This document shows positions 1 to 6,559 of a stretch of 9,180 nucleotides of DNA, one piece after another. The stretch comes from an uncultured Flammeovirgaceae bacterium. GTDB lineage: Bacteria > Bacteroidota > Bacteroidia > Cytophagales > Cyclobacteriaceae. The number at the start of each line of letters is the position of its first letter. Position 1 is the stretch's first letter. The position numbers were made by a program, and so were the translations under genes. The stretch covers positions 1-9,180 of the forward strand of contig CAMPJM010000137.1 in NCBI GenBank assembly GCA_946886805.1, read 5' to 3'. Below the pieces are notes generated by a model. That model ran no database searches and was not told the origin of the DNA. It was given only the letters and a program-made list of their open reading frames with translations.

Positions 1-744
1 AACCCAAGCGGAATGGTAACCAATTTTAAAGACAAGGGGGATCATTATATTTTGAATGGTGCTAAAATGTGGATTTCCAATTCTCCTAAGGCTCAAGTAG
101 CAGTAGTTTGGGCAAAAAATGAAGCGGGACGAATTCATGGACTCATTGTAGAACGTGGTATGGAAGGTTTTTCTACCCCCGAAACCCATGGAAAATGGTC
201 TTTGAGGGCAAGCACCACAGGTGAACTGGTTTTTGATAACGTAAAGGTGCCAAAGGAAAATCTGTTGCCAGGAAAAAACGGCCTGGGCGCTCCTATGAAC
301 TGCCTTGATTCAGCGAGATATGGAATTGCATGGGGAGCTGTTGGTGCAGCAATGGATTGCTACGATTCTGCAAAAAGATATGCCTCGGAACGCATTCAGT
401 TTGATAAACCGATTGGTTCTTTTCAGCTAATTCAGAAAAAGCTGTCGGAGATGCTCACGGAAATCACAAAAGCGCAACTGCTTAACTGGAAATTAGGCAA
501 GATGATGAATGAAGGAAAAGCTACAACTGCACAAATATCCCTGGCAAAACGTAACAATGTGGAAATAGCATTGAAAATCGCCAGAGAAGCCAGGCAAATT
601 CATGGGGGAATGGGCATCACCGGCGAATATCCCATAATGCGTCATATGATGAACCTCGAATCAGTGGTAACCTATGAAGGAACGCACGATATTCACTTAT
701 TGATTTTAGGGCAGGAAATTACGGGCATTCCTGCGTTTGCTTAA
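1..744 (+). CDS. gcdH: Glutaryl-CoA dehydrogenase, 5'-truncated by the window edge
   Basis: An FAD-dependent acyl-CoA dehydrogenase that oxidises and decarboxylates glutaryl-CoA to crotonyl-CoA in lysine and tryptophan breakdown. It is a cytoplasmic enzyme that passes electrons to an electron-transfer flavoprotein. The open frame enters from base 1, giving 247 codons; the full family protein is about 390 residues, so the N-terminal third lies outside. Visible landmarks are NPSGM at the edge, NGAKMWISNSP in the beta domain, SLRAS, NARYGIAWG-like SARYGIAWG, and LTEIT in the C-terminal helical domain. GGMGITGEY and TYEGTHDIHLLILGQ follow near the end. The Glu of TYEG (bases 676-678) matches the catalytic base of the family. 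The SLRAS and TYEGTHDIH signatures with the ITGIPAFA ending favour glutaryl-CoA over short-chain acyl-CoA dehydrogenases. The substrate call rests on recalled family similarity. Confidence 0.93.
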   Translation, partial: NPSGMVTNFKDKGDHYILNGAKMWISNSPKAQVAVVWAKNEAGRIHGLIVERGMEGFSTPETHGKWSLRASTTGELVFDNVKVPKENLLPGKNGLGAPMNCLDSARYGIAWGAVGAAMDCYDSAKRYASERIQFDKPIGSFQLIQKKLSEMLTEITKAQLLNWKLGKMMNEGKATTAQISLAKRNNVEIALKIAREARQIHGGMGITGEYPIMRHMMNLESVVTYEGTHDIHLLILGQEITGIPAFA

Positions 745-753
745 AGAAATTAT

Positions 754-795
754 AATTATAAATAACAAATTATAGATTATAGATTATAGATTATA
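754..795 (+). repeat. Heptad repeat array 1, unit RATTATA, six units
   Basis: Six consecutive 7-bp units in register: AATTATA, AATAACA, AATTATA, then GATTATA three times. The array starts 9 nt after the glutaryl-CoA dehydrogenase stop codon. Its unit is the reverse complement of the TATAATY units at 6616-6643. Relative to the gene it follows, the orientation is therefore the same in both places. It is not coding, since the period is not a multiple of three. Function unknown. Confidence 0.8.
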
Positions 796-872
796 AAGTT
801 AAACACAATTTGCAATTGGCTTTGTCTACTACGGCATGAAAATTGAATAAAACCAAGCAAATATTGCTTCTA

Positions 873-1445
873 ATGAAACTATTGAAATTTCTGCTTATAA
901 TAATGTTTGCTGTTGTATCCGTCCCTGTTTTAGCACAAGTTCAAGATTATGATCCGCACCGTTACATAGAATGGAATGAATTTTACAAGCTCAGTTGGGA
1001 CAATTTTGAAAATACTGTTTCAGACGACACCTTCGGAGATGCAGGAACCGCGGTGAAAATTATAGCAAAACCTTATTTCGTCGGCAAAAGAATAGAATAC
1101 AATGTACTTCCCCTATTTGACAGAAAAAAATCCTGGGTTTATGAAAAAGATCCCGATCTTTTAGCGCACGAGCAGCTTCATTTCGATATTGCGGAATTGT
1201 ACGCTAGAAAAATCAGGAAAAAAGTTGCAGCTCTACAGGCAGAAAACAACAAAGACCTGGGCTACTATAATACTGAAATCAATAAGCTGCTGTTGGAAAG
1301 TAATGAGATGGATATGCAATATGATATGGAAACCCTTCATGGAGGCATAAAAGCAAAGCAAATGGAATGGAGGAAAAAGATTGATAAGGAACTAAAGGCT
1401 TTAGAAGGATTTAAAAAGCAAAAGAAGGTGATTGGGAAAAACTAG
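873..1445 (+). CDS. Secreted HExxH protein, DUF922-like putative zinc protease
   Basis: A 190-residue predicted exported protein. Residues 1-21 form a signal peptide: MKLLK, then a hydrophobic stretch, then a cleavage-like VLAQ. A Trp-rich N-terminal part follows (IEWNEFYKLSWDNF, residues 32-45). HEQLHFD at residues 99-105 fits the HExxH zinc-binding motif, followed by a Lys/Glu-rich helical C-terminus. The pattern of LSW-x-x-F, a D-x-GTA segment and an HExxHFDIAELYARK helix recalls the DUF922 family of predicted secreted zinc-dependent proteases. That assignment is from memory, and no substrate is known. The frame is open upstream to a TTG at 843. I chose ATG 873 because it puts the signal peptide at the very N-terminus. 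A tiny MKIE frame (836-850) lies just upstream and overlaps nothing meaningful. Its neighbours give no functional clue. Confidence 0.72.
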   Translation: MKLLKFLLIIMFAVVSVPVLAQVQDYDPHRYIEWNEFYKLSWDNFENTVSDDTFGDAGTAVKIIAKPYFVGKRIEYNVLPLFDRKKSWVYEKDPDLLAHEQLHFDIAELYARKIRKKVAALQAENNKDLGYYNTEINKLLLESNEMDMQYDMETLHGGIKAKQMEWRKKIDKELKALEGFKKQKKVIGKN

Positions 1446-1563
1446 GTTATGCTACAAAATGCAACTGGAGAAATATTCATCTAAGAACTTCACTAATTCG
1501 TCGCTGTTAGATCGGCTAAAATTTATTTATTAACTTTTGCAGCTATAATAAATTTCTCTGTCA

Positions 1564-2385
1564 ATGCTCTTTACCATTTTTCAACTGTACGTAGAAGCTG
1601 GAAAACAGGCTCGCAATCATGAAGACAGTCGGTGGAAAATATTCAAGACTTTATTACTCCTCTATTTTAAGTCAAAATTTTCTAAAGACAGCGACAAGAT
1701 TCTTCATAATGTCAGCAACTTTTCTGTTTATAGCTATGACTACCCCACATTAATAGAGTTGTACAGGGAAATCTTTTTGGCCAAAATCTATAAACCTGCT
1801 CTAATCAGAGACAATCCTCTTGTAATAGACTGCGGTGCAAATATTGGCATGTCCGTTTTATTTTTTAAAAAGTTGTATCCAAAAAGCGAAATATTAGCTT
1901 TTGAAGCTAATCCTTATTCATTTTCTTTATTAGAATTGAATATGGAAATCAATAATATTAAGGGCGTTCAATTGTTTAATTGCGCCTTAAGTGAAAGAAA
2001 TGAACCGGTAAATTTTTATGTGCCTGATCACAGAGGTAGTTTAAATGCCTCTTCAATTAAGGGCTATAACAGTGGCATTAAAATTTCTGTTCAAGGTCAA
2101 ATGCTTTCCGGCTTTCTCAACAACAAAAAAATTGACTTCTTGAAAATTGATATAGAGGGAGCTGAAAATAAAGTAATTGAAGATTTACGTCGCCACAATA
2201 TTTTGAATTCCGTGGACGAAATAATTATAGAATACCATTACCAAATCGATGGATCTGCTACACAATTAGAAGATTTTCTTTTGAATTTTGAAAATTTTAA
2301 TCTTTTGAAGCAATGTTCTTACCCCGAATCAATAGACGGAAGAAATTGCAACGTAATTTTGCATTTTAAAAACAAAAAGTTCTAG
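1564..2385 (+). CDS. FkbM family SAM-dependent methyltransferase
   Basis: A 273-residue protein with a class I methyltransferase fold of the FkbM type. Motif I is DCGANIGMS (residues 89-97), the SAM-binding glycine loop. FEANP (113-117) is the acidic end of the second strand that contacts the ribose. DFLKIDIEGAE (191-201) is the hallmark FkbM segment. The N-terminal 80 residues are variable and include a hydrophobic stretch (TLLLLYF) that could pack as a helix; it is not a convincing signal peptide. Family members O-methylate sugars, polyketides and other small molecules, often inside polysaccharide clusters. Here no glycosyltransferase or other sugar gene is adjacent, so the substrate cannot be inferred. 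No clear Shine-Dalgarno precedes ATG 1564, as is normal in this phylum. A TAACTTTTG string at 1531-1539 is near, but not exactly, the -7 consensus. Confidence 0.87.
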   Translation: MLFTIFQLYVEAGKQARNHEDSRWKIFKTLLLLYFKSKFSKDSDKILHNVSNFSVYSYDYPTLIELYREIFLAKIYKPALIRDNPLVIDCGANIGMSVLFFKKLYPKSEILAFEANPYSFSLLELNMEINNIKGVQLFNCALSERNEPVNFYVPDHRGSLNASSIKGYNSGIKISVQGQMLSGFLNNKKIDFLKIDIEGAENKVIEDLRRHNILNSVDEIIIEYHYQIDGSATQLEDFLLNFENFNLLKQCSYPESIDGRNCNVILHFKNKKF

Positions 2386-2478
2386 GGTGTTGGCTTGTTT
2401 TCAAATCACATCACTATTGCGGATTTCTTATTTCCCAAACCTATGAACTACTTATGACTGATAAATCAAAATCTTAAC

Positions 2479-2486
2479 TAATTTTG
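2479..2486 (+). promoter_or_regulatory. Possible -7 promoter box for the flavoprotein gene
   Basis: TAATTTTG matches the Bacteroidota -7 consensus TAnnTTTG at every fixed position and lies 45 nt before ATG 2532. The expected -33 TTTG is not clear: the nearest candidate at suitable spacing is ACTG at 2457-2460. Treat as a half-site prediction. Confidence 0.35.
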
Positions 2487-2531
2487 CCAGTCATTGACCA
2501 AGTTTGAAGGTTAATATCACAATTTCCCAAA

Positions 2532-3758
2532 ATGCCAGATATGAACATTGCAATAATTGGAGGAGGTGCAGCTGGTTTTTTCGCCGCAATTTCTTGTAAA
2601 CAACGCCACCCTAAAGCGCAGGTTACGATTTATGAAAAATCGAATAAGCTTTTAGCAAAGGTGAAGGTTTCGGGAGGAGGCCGTTGTAATGTTACGAACG
2701 CTTGCTTTAATAACTCACTTTTTTCAAAACACTACCCACGCGGAGAAAAGCAGTTAAAAAAAGCTTTTCAACAATTTGATTCCAGATCCACTGTAAACTG
2801 GTTTGAAAGCAAGAGCGTAACCTTGGTAGCGGAACCGGATGGAAGAATGTTTCCCTCTACAAACGATTCTCAGACAATTATTGATTGTTTATTAAAGGAA
2901 GTTAACAGACTTCAGATACGGATATTCACCAATATGGCTGTCACTTCATTTATAAGCAAGGGTACTGGCTTTACCTTAAATTTGAAGAACAATGATTCGA
3001 TACGGTGCGATAAGGTAATTATAGCATCTGGAGGAAGTCCAAAAATCGAGGGGTTTGAATGGATTAAAGCGTTTGGTCACGAAATTATACCCCCCGTTCC
3101 TTCTTTGTTTACTTTCAATATGCCTTCGGAAGGCATAAAAAGTTTAATGGGCGTTGTAGCCGATCCTGTTTCCATTAAAGTCCAATCCAGTAGACTTTCG
3201 AGCCAAGGACCCTTGCTGATAACCCACTGGGGAATGAGCGGTCCTGCCGTGTTAAAGCTCTCTGCCTGGGGAGCCAGAGAATTGGCCGATAAAAATTATC
3301 AGTTTAATATCCAGGTAAACTGGCTTGGTAACATAAATGAAACGCAGCTTAGAGAACATTTGAAGGATCTTCTGGATGAGGTAAAAAACAGGAACATAGG
3401 AAATAAGAATCCTTTTCAATTACCTAACAGGCTGTGGGAATTCCTACTGCAAAAGACAGAAATCAATCCTGATCAAAAGTGGTTTGAAGTAGGGAAAAAG
3501 AACCTCAACCGACTGATCAATAACTTATTAAACGACACCTACAGCGTTTCAGGCAAAACCACCTTTAAAGAGGAGTTTGTTACTTGTGGGGGCGTAAGCT
3601 TGCAGGAAATCAACTTTGATACGATGGAAAGCAAAAAATGCCCTGGGTTATATTTTGCCGGAGAGGTATTAGATATTGATGGAATTACAGGAGGTTTTAA
3701 CTTTCAGGCCGCTTGGACCACTGGGTATATAGCCGGAAAGCTTGGTCATGGAAATTAA
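2532..3758 (+). CDS. HI0933/YhiN-type NAD(P)/FAD-dependent oxidoreductase
   Basis: A 408-residue flavoprotein of the HI0933 family (E. coli YhiN type; database names for the family include BaiN-like). The N-terminus IAIIGGGAAG (residues 6-15) is a Rossmann dinucleotide-binding motif for the FAD ADP moiety. SGGGRCNVTN (47-56) is the family signature. The C-terminal AGEVLDIDGITGGFNFQ (about 375-391) closes the FAD site. Length is normal for the family, about 390-420. The physiological reaction is unresolved for most members; some relatives reduce double bonds in steroid-like substrates, but nothing here supports a specific substrate. ATG 2541 (residue 4) is an equally plausible start because the FAD-binding strand begins directly after it; no ribosome binding site decides. 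A promoter-like box lies 45 nt upstream. The gene ends at a convergent gap facing the DUF1573 gene. Confidence 0.93.
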   Translation: MPDMNIAIIGGGAAGFFAAISCKQRHPKAQVTIYEKSNKLLAKVKVSGGGRCNVTNACFNNSLFSKHYPRGEKQLKKAFQQFDSRSTVNWFESKSVTLVAEPDGRMFPSTNDSQTIIDCLLKEVNRLQIRIFTNMAVTSFISKGTGFTLNLKNNDSIRCDKVIIASGGSPKIEGFEWIKAFGHEIIPPVPSLFTFNMPSEGIKSLMGVVADPVSIKVQSSRLSSQGPLLITHWGMSGPAVLKLSAWGARELADKNYQFNIQVNWLGNINETQLREHLKDLLDEVKNRNIGNKNPFQLPNRLWEFLLQKTEINPDQKWFEVGKKNLNRLINNLLNDTYSVSGKTTFKEEFVTCGGVSLQEINFDTMESKKCPGLYFAGEVLDIDGITGGFNFQAAWTTGYIAGKLGHGN

Positions 3759-3810
3759 TCTGTTGTTCAGCCAAAATCCTTATTCCGCGTTTTCACACCT
3801 TGAGTTTTAG

Positions 3811-4021
3811 AAGAAGGCACCTACGGAGCGTATTTCTCATTATTTATTTTTTCTACAAACAGGATGCCCCCGCTGGGGGCAGAGGGCGGCGCTTAACCTA
3901 GAGATTGTGAAAATAGGTTGCGTATCAGCCTATGGTCCCGTATGCGCCAAACATTTCGTACCTACTGCACGCTTTTCGATAATTCTATTTTTTCTACAAA
4001 TATTGAGTACCTCCGGCACTC
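3811..4021. repeat. Cluster of decayed hairpin modules in the 3759-4181 intergenic gap
   Basis: This 423-bp gap between convergent genes has no credible gene; 3759-3810 shows nothing recognisable. From 3816 to 4021 a module recurs: an AT-rich piece with TTTTTTCTACAAA followed by a small GC-rich palindrome. The 14-mer ATTTTTTCTACAAA is identical at 3846-3859 and 3987-4000, and a weaker CAAACATT relative sits near 3950. The palindromes are at 3816-3830 (two mismatches), 3865-3881 (perfect 7-bp stem), about 3958-3970 (strongly decayed) and 4005-4021 (one mismatch). The first pair and the last pair are each spaced about 47-50 bp apart. Similar hairpin-plus-TTTCTACAAA pieces are, from memory, common between genes in Bacteroidota. 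Bases 4022-4090 show nothing clear. Confidence 0.55.
3865..3881. terminator. Perfect GC-rich hairpin downstream of the flavoprotein gene
   Basis: TGCCCCC pairs exactly with GGGGGCA around a GCT triloop, giving a 7-bp stem of mostly G-C pairs. It lies 106 nt after the flavoprotein stop and is preceded by a T-run, not followed by one. On the minus strand the hairpin is followed by an A-run interrupted T-poor stretch rather than a clean U-tail. It could stop transcription but may simply be the best-preserved copy of the local repeat. Confidence 0.35.
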
Positions 4022-4090
4022 TAATTCTCTTAGCTTAATGGCTGGGGGTAATGGTAATTTTCGATTCACAGCGAACATTCGAACAGGCTA

Positions 4091-4174
4091 TGACTTTCAA
4101 CTTTCAACCTCGAACCTAAAACTTTAAACCTTGAACTATGAACTTTAAACTTTAAACCTTGAACCATGAACGGT
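4091..4174 (-). repeat. Heptad repeat array 2, plus-strand unit RAACYTT, 12 units
   Basis: Twelve 7-bp units run without any insertion or deletion. Positions 3 (A) and 4 (C) are invariant in all 12, and position 2 is A in 11. The last eight units form two copies of a 28-bp block, 4119-4146 and 4147-4174, identical at 25 of 28 positions. The array ends 7 nt from the stop codon of the minus-strand DUF1573 gene, so it forms the first part of that gene's 3' untranslated region. In that sense the unit reads AARGTTY. Function unknown. Confidence 0.85.
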
Positions 4175-4181
4175 AAAAACA

Positions 4182-5300
4182 TCACTCCCCTCTCACATAG
4201 GCTTTAACCGTAAGCACTTTTACGTGTTCCGTAGGATCATTAGAAAAGACACTGATTAATTTTTGCTGCGTTCCCGTGGTGGGCGTTATATGAAATTTTA
4301 CAAATAGCTTTGCTGAATCCCCAGGCAGGATAATAGAATGGTCATTTCTTATGTCTATACAGTCACAATTTGTTCTGATCTCCTCCAATTTTAAAGGCTG
4401 TTTCCCTTTGTTATAAATTGTAAATTCAGTGTTGAGGGTTTCGTTTATATTGACATTTCCAAAGTCTTCAATAGTTTTGTCCACACCCAGGCTTGGTAAT
4501 AATGCCAAATCCGCTTTTGCGATTGGTTCAAAATAATCCAACACAGTGGCAAAAATGTTAAATTCCTTTACTGAATCTACAGGCTCATAAGTGTACAGGG
4601 TCACATTATCTGAAGTATATCCAAGCCTGCTTAAGCTGGCATCATAAGTAATGCTAATAAAACCAACCTCGCCAGGATTTATTGCCTGAGGTTGGTAGGA
4701 AACCGTAATATGTTTTGGCCCCAAATTACTTCCGGTAAACGCTATAATCTTGTCTGTACTATTATATGCTTCTATATTCTTTGTTACGGGTTTTTCATGG
4801 GTAATATTGCCAAATTGCAAGGAGTTTTTCTTGAATCGGAGTCCGCCAATTTTTACAGGGTATTGACTTGCCAAGTCCCCAGGCTTTGGCAACACCATTC
4901 CTTCAATAGTAAGGACTGTCACCGCTTGTTTGCCATTCGATGTTACAGTTACTGTTTTATTGAAGGCTCCCGGCCGGTTTGTAGGGTCATAAGCGACTTG
5001 TATAAAACCTCTTTTTCCAGGCATAATAGAATCTGTGGTCCAGGTAGGAATAGTACATCCACAGGACGCTTCTACATCTGATATTACCAGAGGATCTACC
5101 CCTCTGTTGCTGAATTCAAAGTTTATCTTAACCTCTCCACCGAATTCTTCTATTTTTCCAAAATCGTGCTTTACTTTAGGAAAATAAATCAAAGCTTTGT
5201 TTTCCTCTTCGGTTATCTCCAGGCTTTCTTCATCTTGCTGCCCTAGAAGTGCTAAAGGCAAAAAGGAAACTATAAATAGGAAGTAAATTTTCTTAATCAT
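4182..5300 (-). CDS. Secreted DUF1573 protein with three Ig-like repeats
   Basis: A 372-residue exported protein. Residues 1-20 form a signal peptide (MIKK, then a hydrophobic core, then LLGQ). There is no lipobox cysteine, so it should be soluble in the periplasm or surface-exposed rather than a lipoprotein. Three related beta-sandwich units follow. Unit 1 (about 38-136) has HDFGKI, FSNRG, the DUF1573 hallmark ASCGCT (78-83) and the P-G-x3-I-x-V-x-YD strand. Unit 2 (about 158-258) starts LQFGNI but lacks the cysteine motif. Unit 3 (about 275-370) starts EDFGNV and has NCDC (311-314) in place of SCGC. DUF1573 proteins are abundant in Bacteroidota, and their molecular role is not established. 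The gene is divergent from trpS across 225 bp and convergent with the flavoprotein gene. I saw no convincing promoter for it between 5301 and 5400. Confidence 0.9.
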   Translation of the reverse strand: MIKKIYFLFIVSFLPLALLGQQDEESLEITEEENKALIYFPKVKHDFGKIEEFGGEVKINFEFSNRGVDPLVISDVEASCGCTIPTWTTDSIMPGKRGFIQVAYDPTNRPGAFNKTVTVTSNGKQAVTVLTIEGMVLPKPGDLASQYPVKIGGLRFKKNSLQFGNITHEKPVTKNIEAYNSTDKIIAFTGSNLGPKHITVSYQPQAINPGEVGFISITYDASLSRLGYTSDNVTLYTYEPVDSVKEFNIFATVLDYFEPIAKADLALLPSLGVDKTIEDFGNVNINETLNTEFTIYNKGKQPLKLEEIRTNCDCIDIRNDHSIILPGDSAKLFVKFHITPTTGTQQKLISVFSNDPTEHVKVLTVKAYVRGE

Positions 5301-5435
5301 TACGAGTGGTTTTTTAAGGAATGAAATTCAAAAACAAATTTCGTTAGCAAAGAGTAACGTAAAAACAATCAATGCTTTATATAAAATCTTTAAGCTTGTA
5401 AATTGACAAAATAAGATCCTAACAAACAACTGCAT

Positions 5436-5466
5436 TTTGTCACAATTATTACACACTCTAAATTTC
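5436..5466 (+). promoter_or_regulatory. Predicted Bacteroidota-type promoter for trpS
   Basis: TTTG at 5436-5439, a 19-nt spacer and TAAATTTC at 5459-5466 match the TTTG-N19-TAnnTTTG pattern, with only the last base of the -7 box differing. It would start transcription near 5473 and leave a leader of about 50 nt before ATG 5526. The position inside the divergent gap fits trpS well. No leader peptide, Trp-codon run or tRNA-binding leader structure is evident. Confidence 0.5.
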
Positions 5467-5525
5467 TTATTATATTGCGGAGAGTATTCAGAACCCAAAA
5501 TCTTTCTGATAAATTTATATATTTT

Positions 5526-6497
5526 ATGTCAAGAATTCTTACAGGTATCCAAAGTTCAGGGAAACCGCATTTAGGTAATTTATTGGGAGCCATAATCCCT
5601 GCTATTAATCTCTCCAGGATCGCAGATAATGAATCCCTTTTTTTTATAGCAGATCTGCATTCCTTAACCACCATAAAGGATGCTGAAACCAGGATTCAGA
5701 ATGTAAATTCTGTTGCGGCTGCGTGGCTCGCATTTGGCTTTGATACAGATAAAGATATATTCTACAGACAATCCAGAATTCCGGAGGTTTGTGAACTCAG
5801 TTGGTACCTCAATTGTATCACACCTTACCCCATGCTTACCAATGCACATTCTTTTAAGGACAAATCCGAAAGATTGGCAGACATTAATGCTGGACTGTTT
5901 ACCTATCCGGTACTCATGGCTGCAGATATTTTGCTTTATGACGCGGAGTTTGTTCCCGTAGGAAAAGATCAATTGCAGCACTTAGAAATGACCAGGGACA
6001 TAGGAAGCAGCTTTAATCACCGATATGGTGAGACTTTTGTTATTCCTGAAGCAAAAATTGACGAGACCATAATGACTATTCCCGGGATCGATGGCCAGAA
6101 AATGAGCAAGTCTTACAATAATTTCATCGACATATTTTTGCCTGACAAAGCTTTAAGAAAAGTAGTGATGTCTATTATAACTGACAGCACTCCTCTTGAA
6201 GAGCCAAAGAACACGGAAACCTGCAATGTTTTTGCTTTGTATAAGCTTTTAGCCGATCCGGAACAGGTTCAGCAAATGCAAAGTAACTATGAAGGAGGAA
6301 ATTATGGTTATGGCCATGCTAAACAAGCCCTTTATGAAGTGATTATCGACAAATTTCAGGAAGAAAGAAAAGCTTATAATTATTATATGGAAAATCCGGA
6401 AGTGTTAAATAAAAAGCTGGAGGAGGGGGAAGAAAAAGCACGTGTAATTGCCAGAGAAACCCTTAGAAAAGTGAGGGCAAAGTTAGGATACGAATAG
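5526..6497 (+). CDS. trpS: Tryptophan--tRNA ligase (tryptophanyl-tRNA synthetase)
   Basis: A 323-residue cytoplasmic class Ic aminoacyl-tRNA synthetase that activates tryptophan with ATP and charges tRNA-Trp. SGKPHLGN (residues 11-18) is the HIGH-equivalent ATP-binding signature. IADLHSLT (41-48), YPVLMAADILLY (127-138) and VGKDQLQH (145-152) line the tryptophan site. GQKMSKS (190-196) is the KMSKS loop. The C-terminal anticodon-binding helices end in TLRKVRAKLGYE. The length is typical for the bacterial enzyme. The frame is open upstream to an ATG at 5475, but the family begins with RILTGIQSSG-like sequence right after Met. I therefore chose ATG 5526, which also fits the predicted promoter. 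The gene appears monocistronic, followed by a long hairpin and then a convergent gene. Confidence 0.97.
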   Translation: MSRILTGIQSSGKPHLGNLLGAIIPAINLSRIADNESLFFIADLHSLTTIKDAETRIQNVNSVAAAWLAFGFDTDKDIFYRQSRIPEVCELSWYLNCITPYPMLTNAHSFKDKSERLADINAGLFTYPVLMAADILLYDAEFVPVGKDQLQHLEMTRDIGSSFNHRYGETFVIPEAKIDETIMTIPGIDGQKMSKSYNNFIDIFLPDKALRKVVMSIITDSTPLEEPKNTETCNVFALYKLLADPEQVQQMQSNYEGGNYGYGHAKQALYEVIIDKFQEERKAYNYYMENPEVLNKKLEEGEEKARVIARETLRKVRAKLGYE

Positions 6498-6512
6498 GTA
6501 GTAATATGGTTC

Positions 6513-6549
6513 TTTCGAGGTGGCAAAAGCGAGCTTTGCCCCCTTGAAA
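6513..6549 (+). terminator. Long imperfect hairpin after trpS, probable terminator
   Basis: Bases 6513-6527 pair with 6535-6549 over 15 positions, with one G-T wobble (6517/6545) and one mismatch (6521/6541), around a 7-nt loop AGCGAGC. An alternative inner fold gives a CGAG tetraloop. It begins 16 nt after the trpS stop. There is no U-tail on the plus strand: the sequence after it is AAAACACC. Intrinsic termination is therefore uncertain, and it may instead protect the transcript end. Confidence 0.5.
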
Positions 6550-6559
6550 AACACCAACC

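Noticed and set aside
836..850. Tiny upstream frame MKIE before the DUF922-like gene
   Set aside because: Five codons including stop, with no ribosome binding site and no regulatory pattern such as a codon run.
843..872. TTG start giving a 10-residue longer DUF922-like protein
   Set aside because: The ATG at 873 begins a textbook signal peptide; the extra residues would place additional polar and hydrophobic sequence in front of it.
2438..2451. Two heptad-like units (AACCTAT, GAACTAC) resembling array 2
   Set aside because: Only two units, 53 nt after the FkbM gene stop and in the opposite orientation to the pattern of the three arrays; chance is likely.
3713..3901. A 62-codon plus-strand open frame overlapping the end of the flavoprotein gene
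   Set aside because: It starts inside a well-supported gene in another frame and runs through the hairpin repeats. Its product is low-complexity, with no family resemblance.
3918..4127. A 69-codon plus-strand open frame in the convergent gap
   Set aside because: It consists of decayed hairpin repeat and heptad array sequence, so it is an accident of repeat content.
4091..4174. CRISPR array
   Set aside because: The units are only 7 bp and have no spacers, and no cas gene is near. The same applies to the other two heptad arrays.
4692..5081. A 129-codon plus-strand open frame
   Set aside because: It lies entirely opposite the DUF1573 gene, which has a signal peptide and clear family motifs.
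5475..5525. A 17-residue N-terminal extension of trpS from ATG 5475
   Set aside because: The family starts at the Met before SRILTGIQSSG. The extension lies almost at the predicted transcription start and has no conserved character.
5390..5981. Two minus-strand open frames (5390-5674 and 5664-5981) and one plus-strand frame (5713-5961) around trpS
   Set aside because: All overlap trpS in other frames, and the first also crosses its promoter. None has recognisable motifs.
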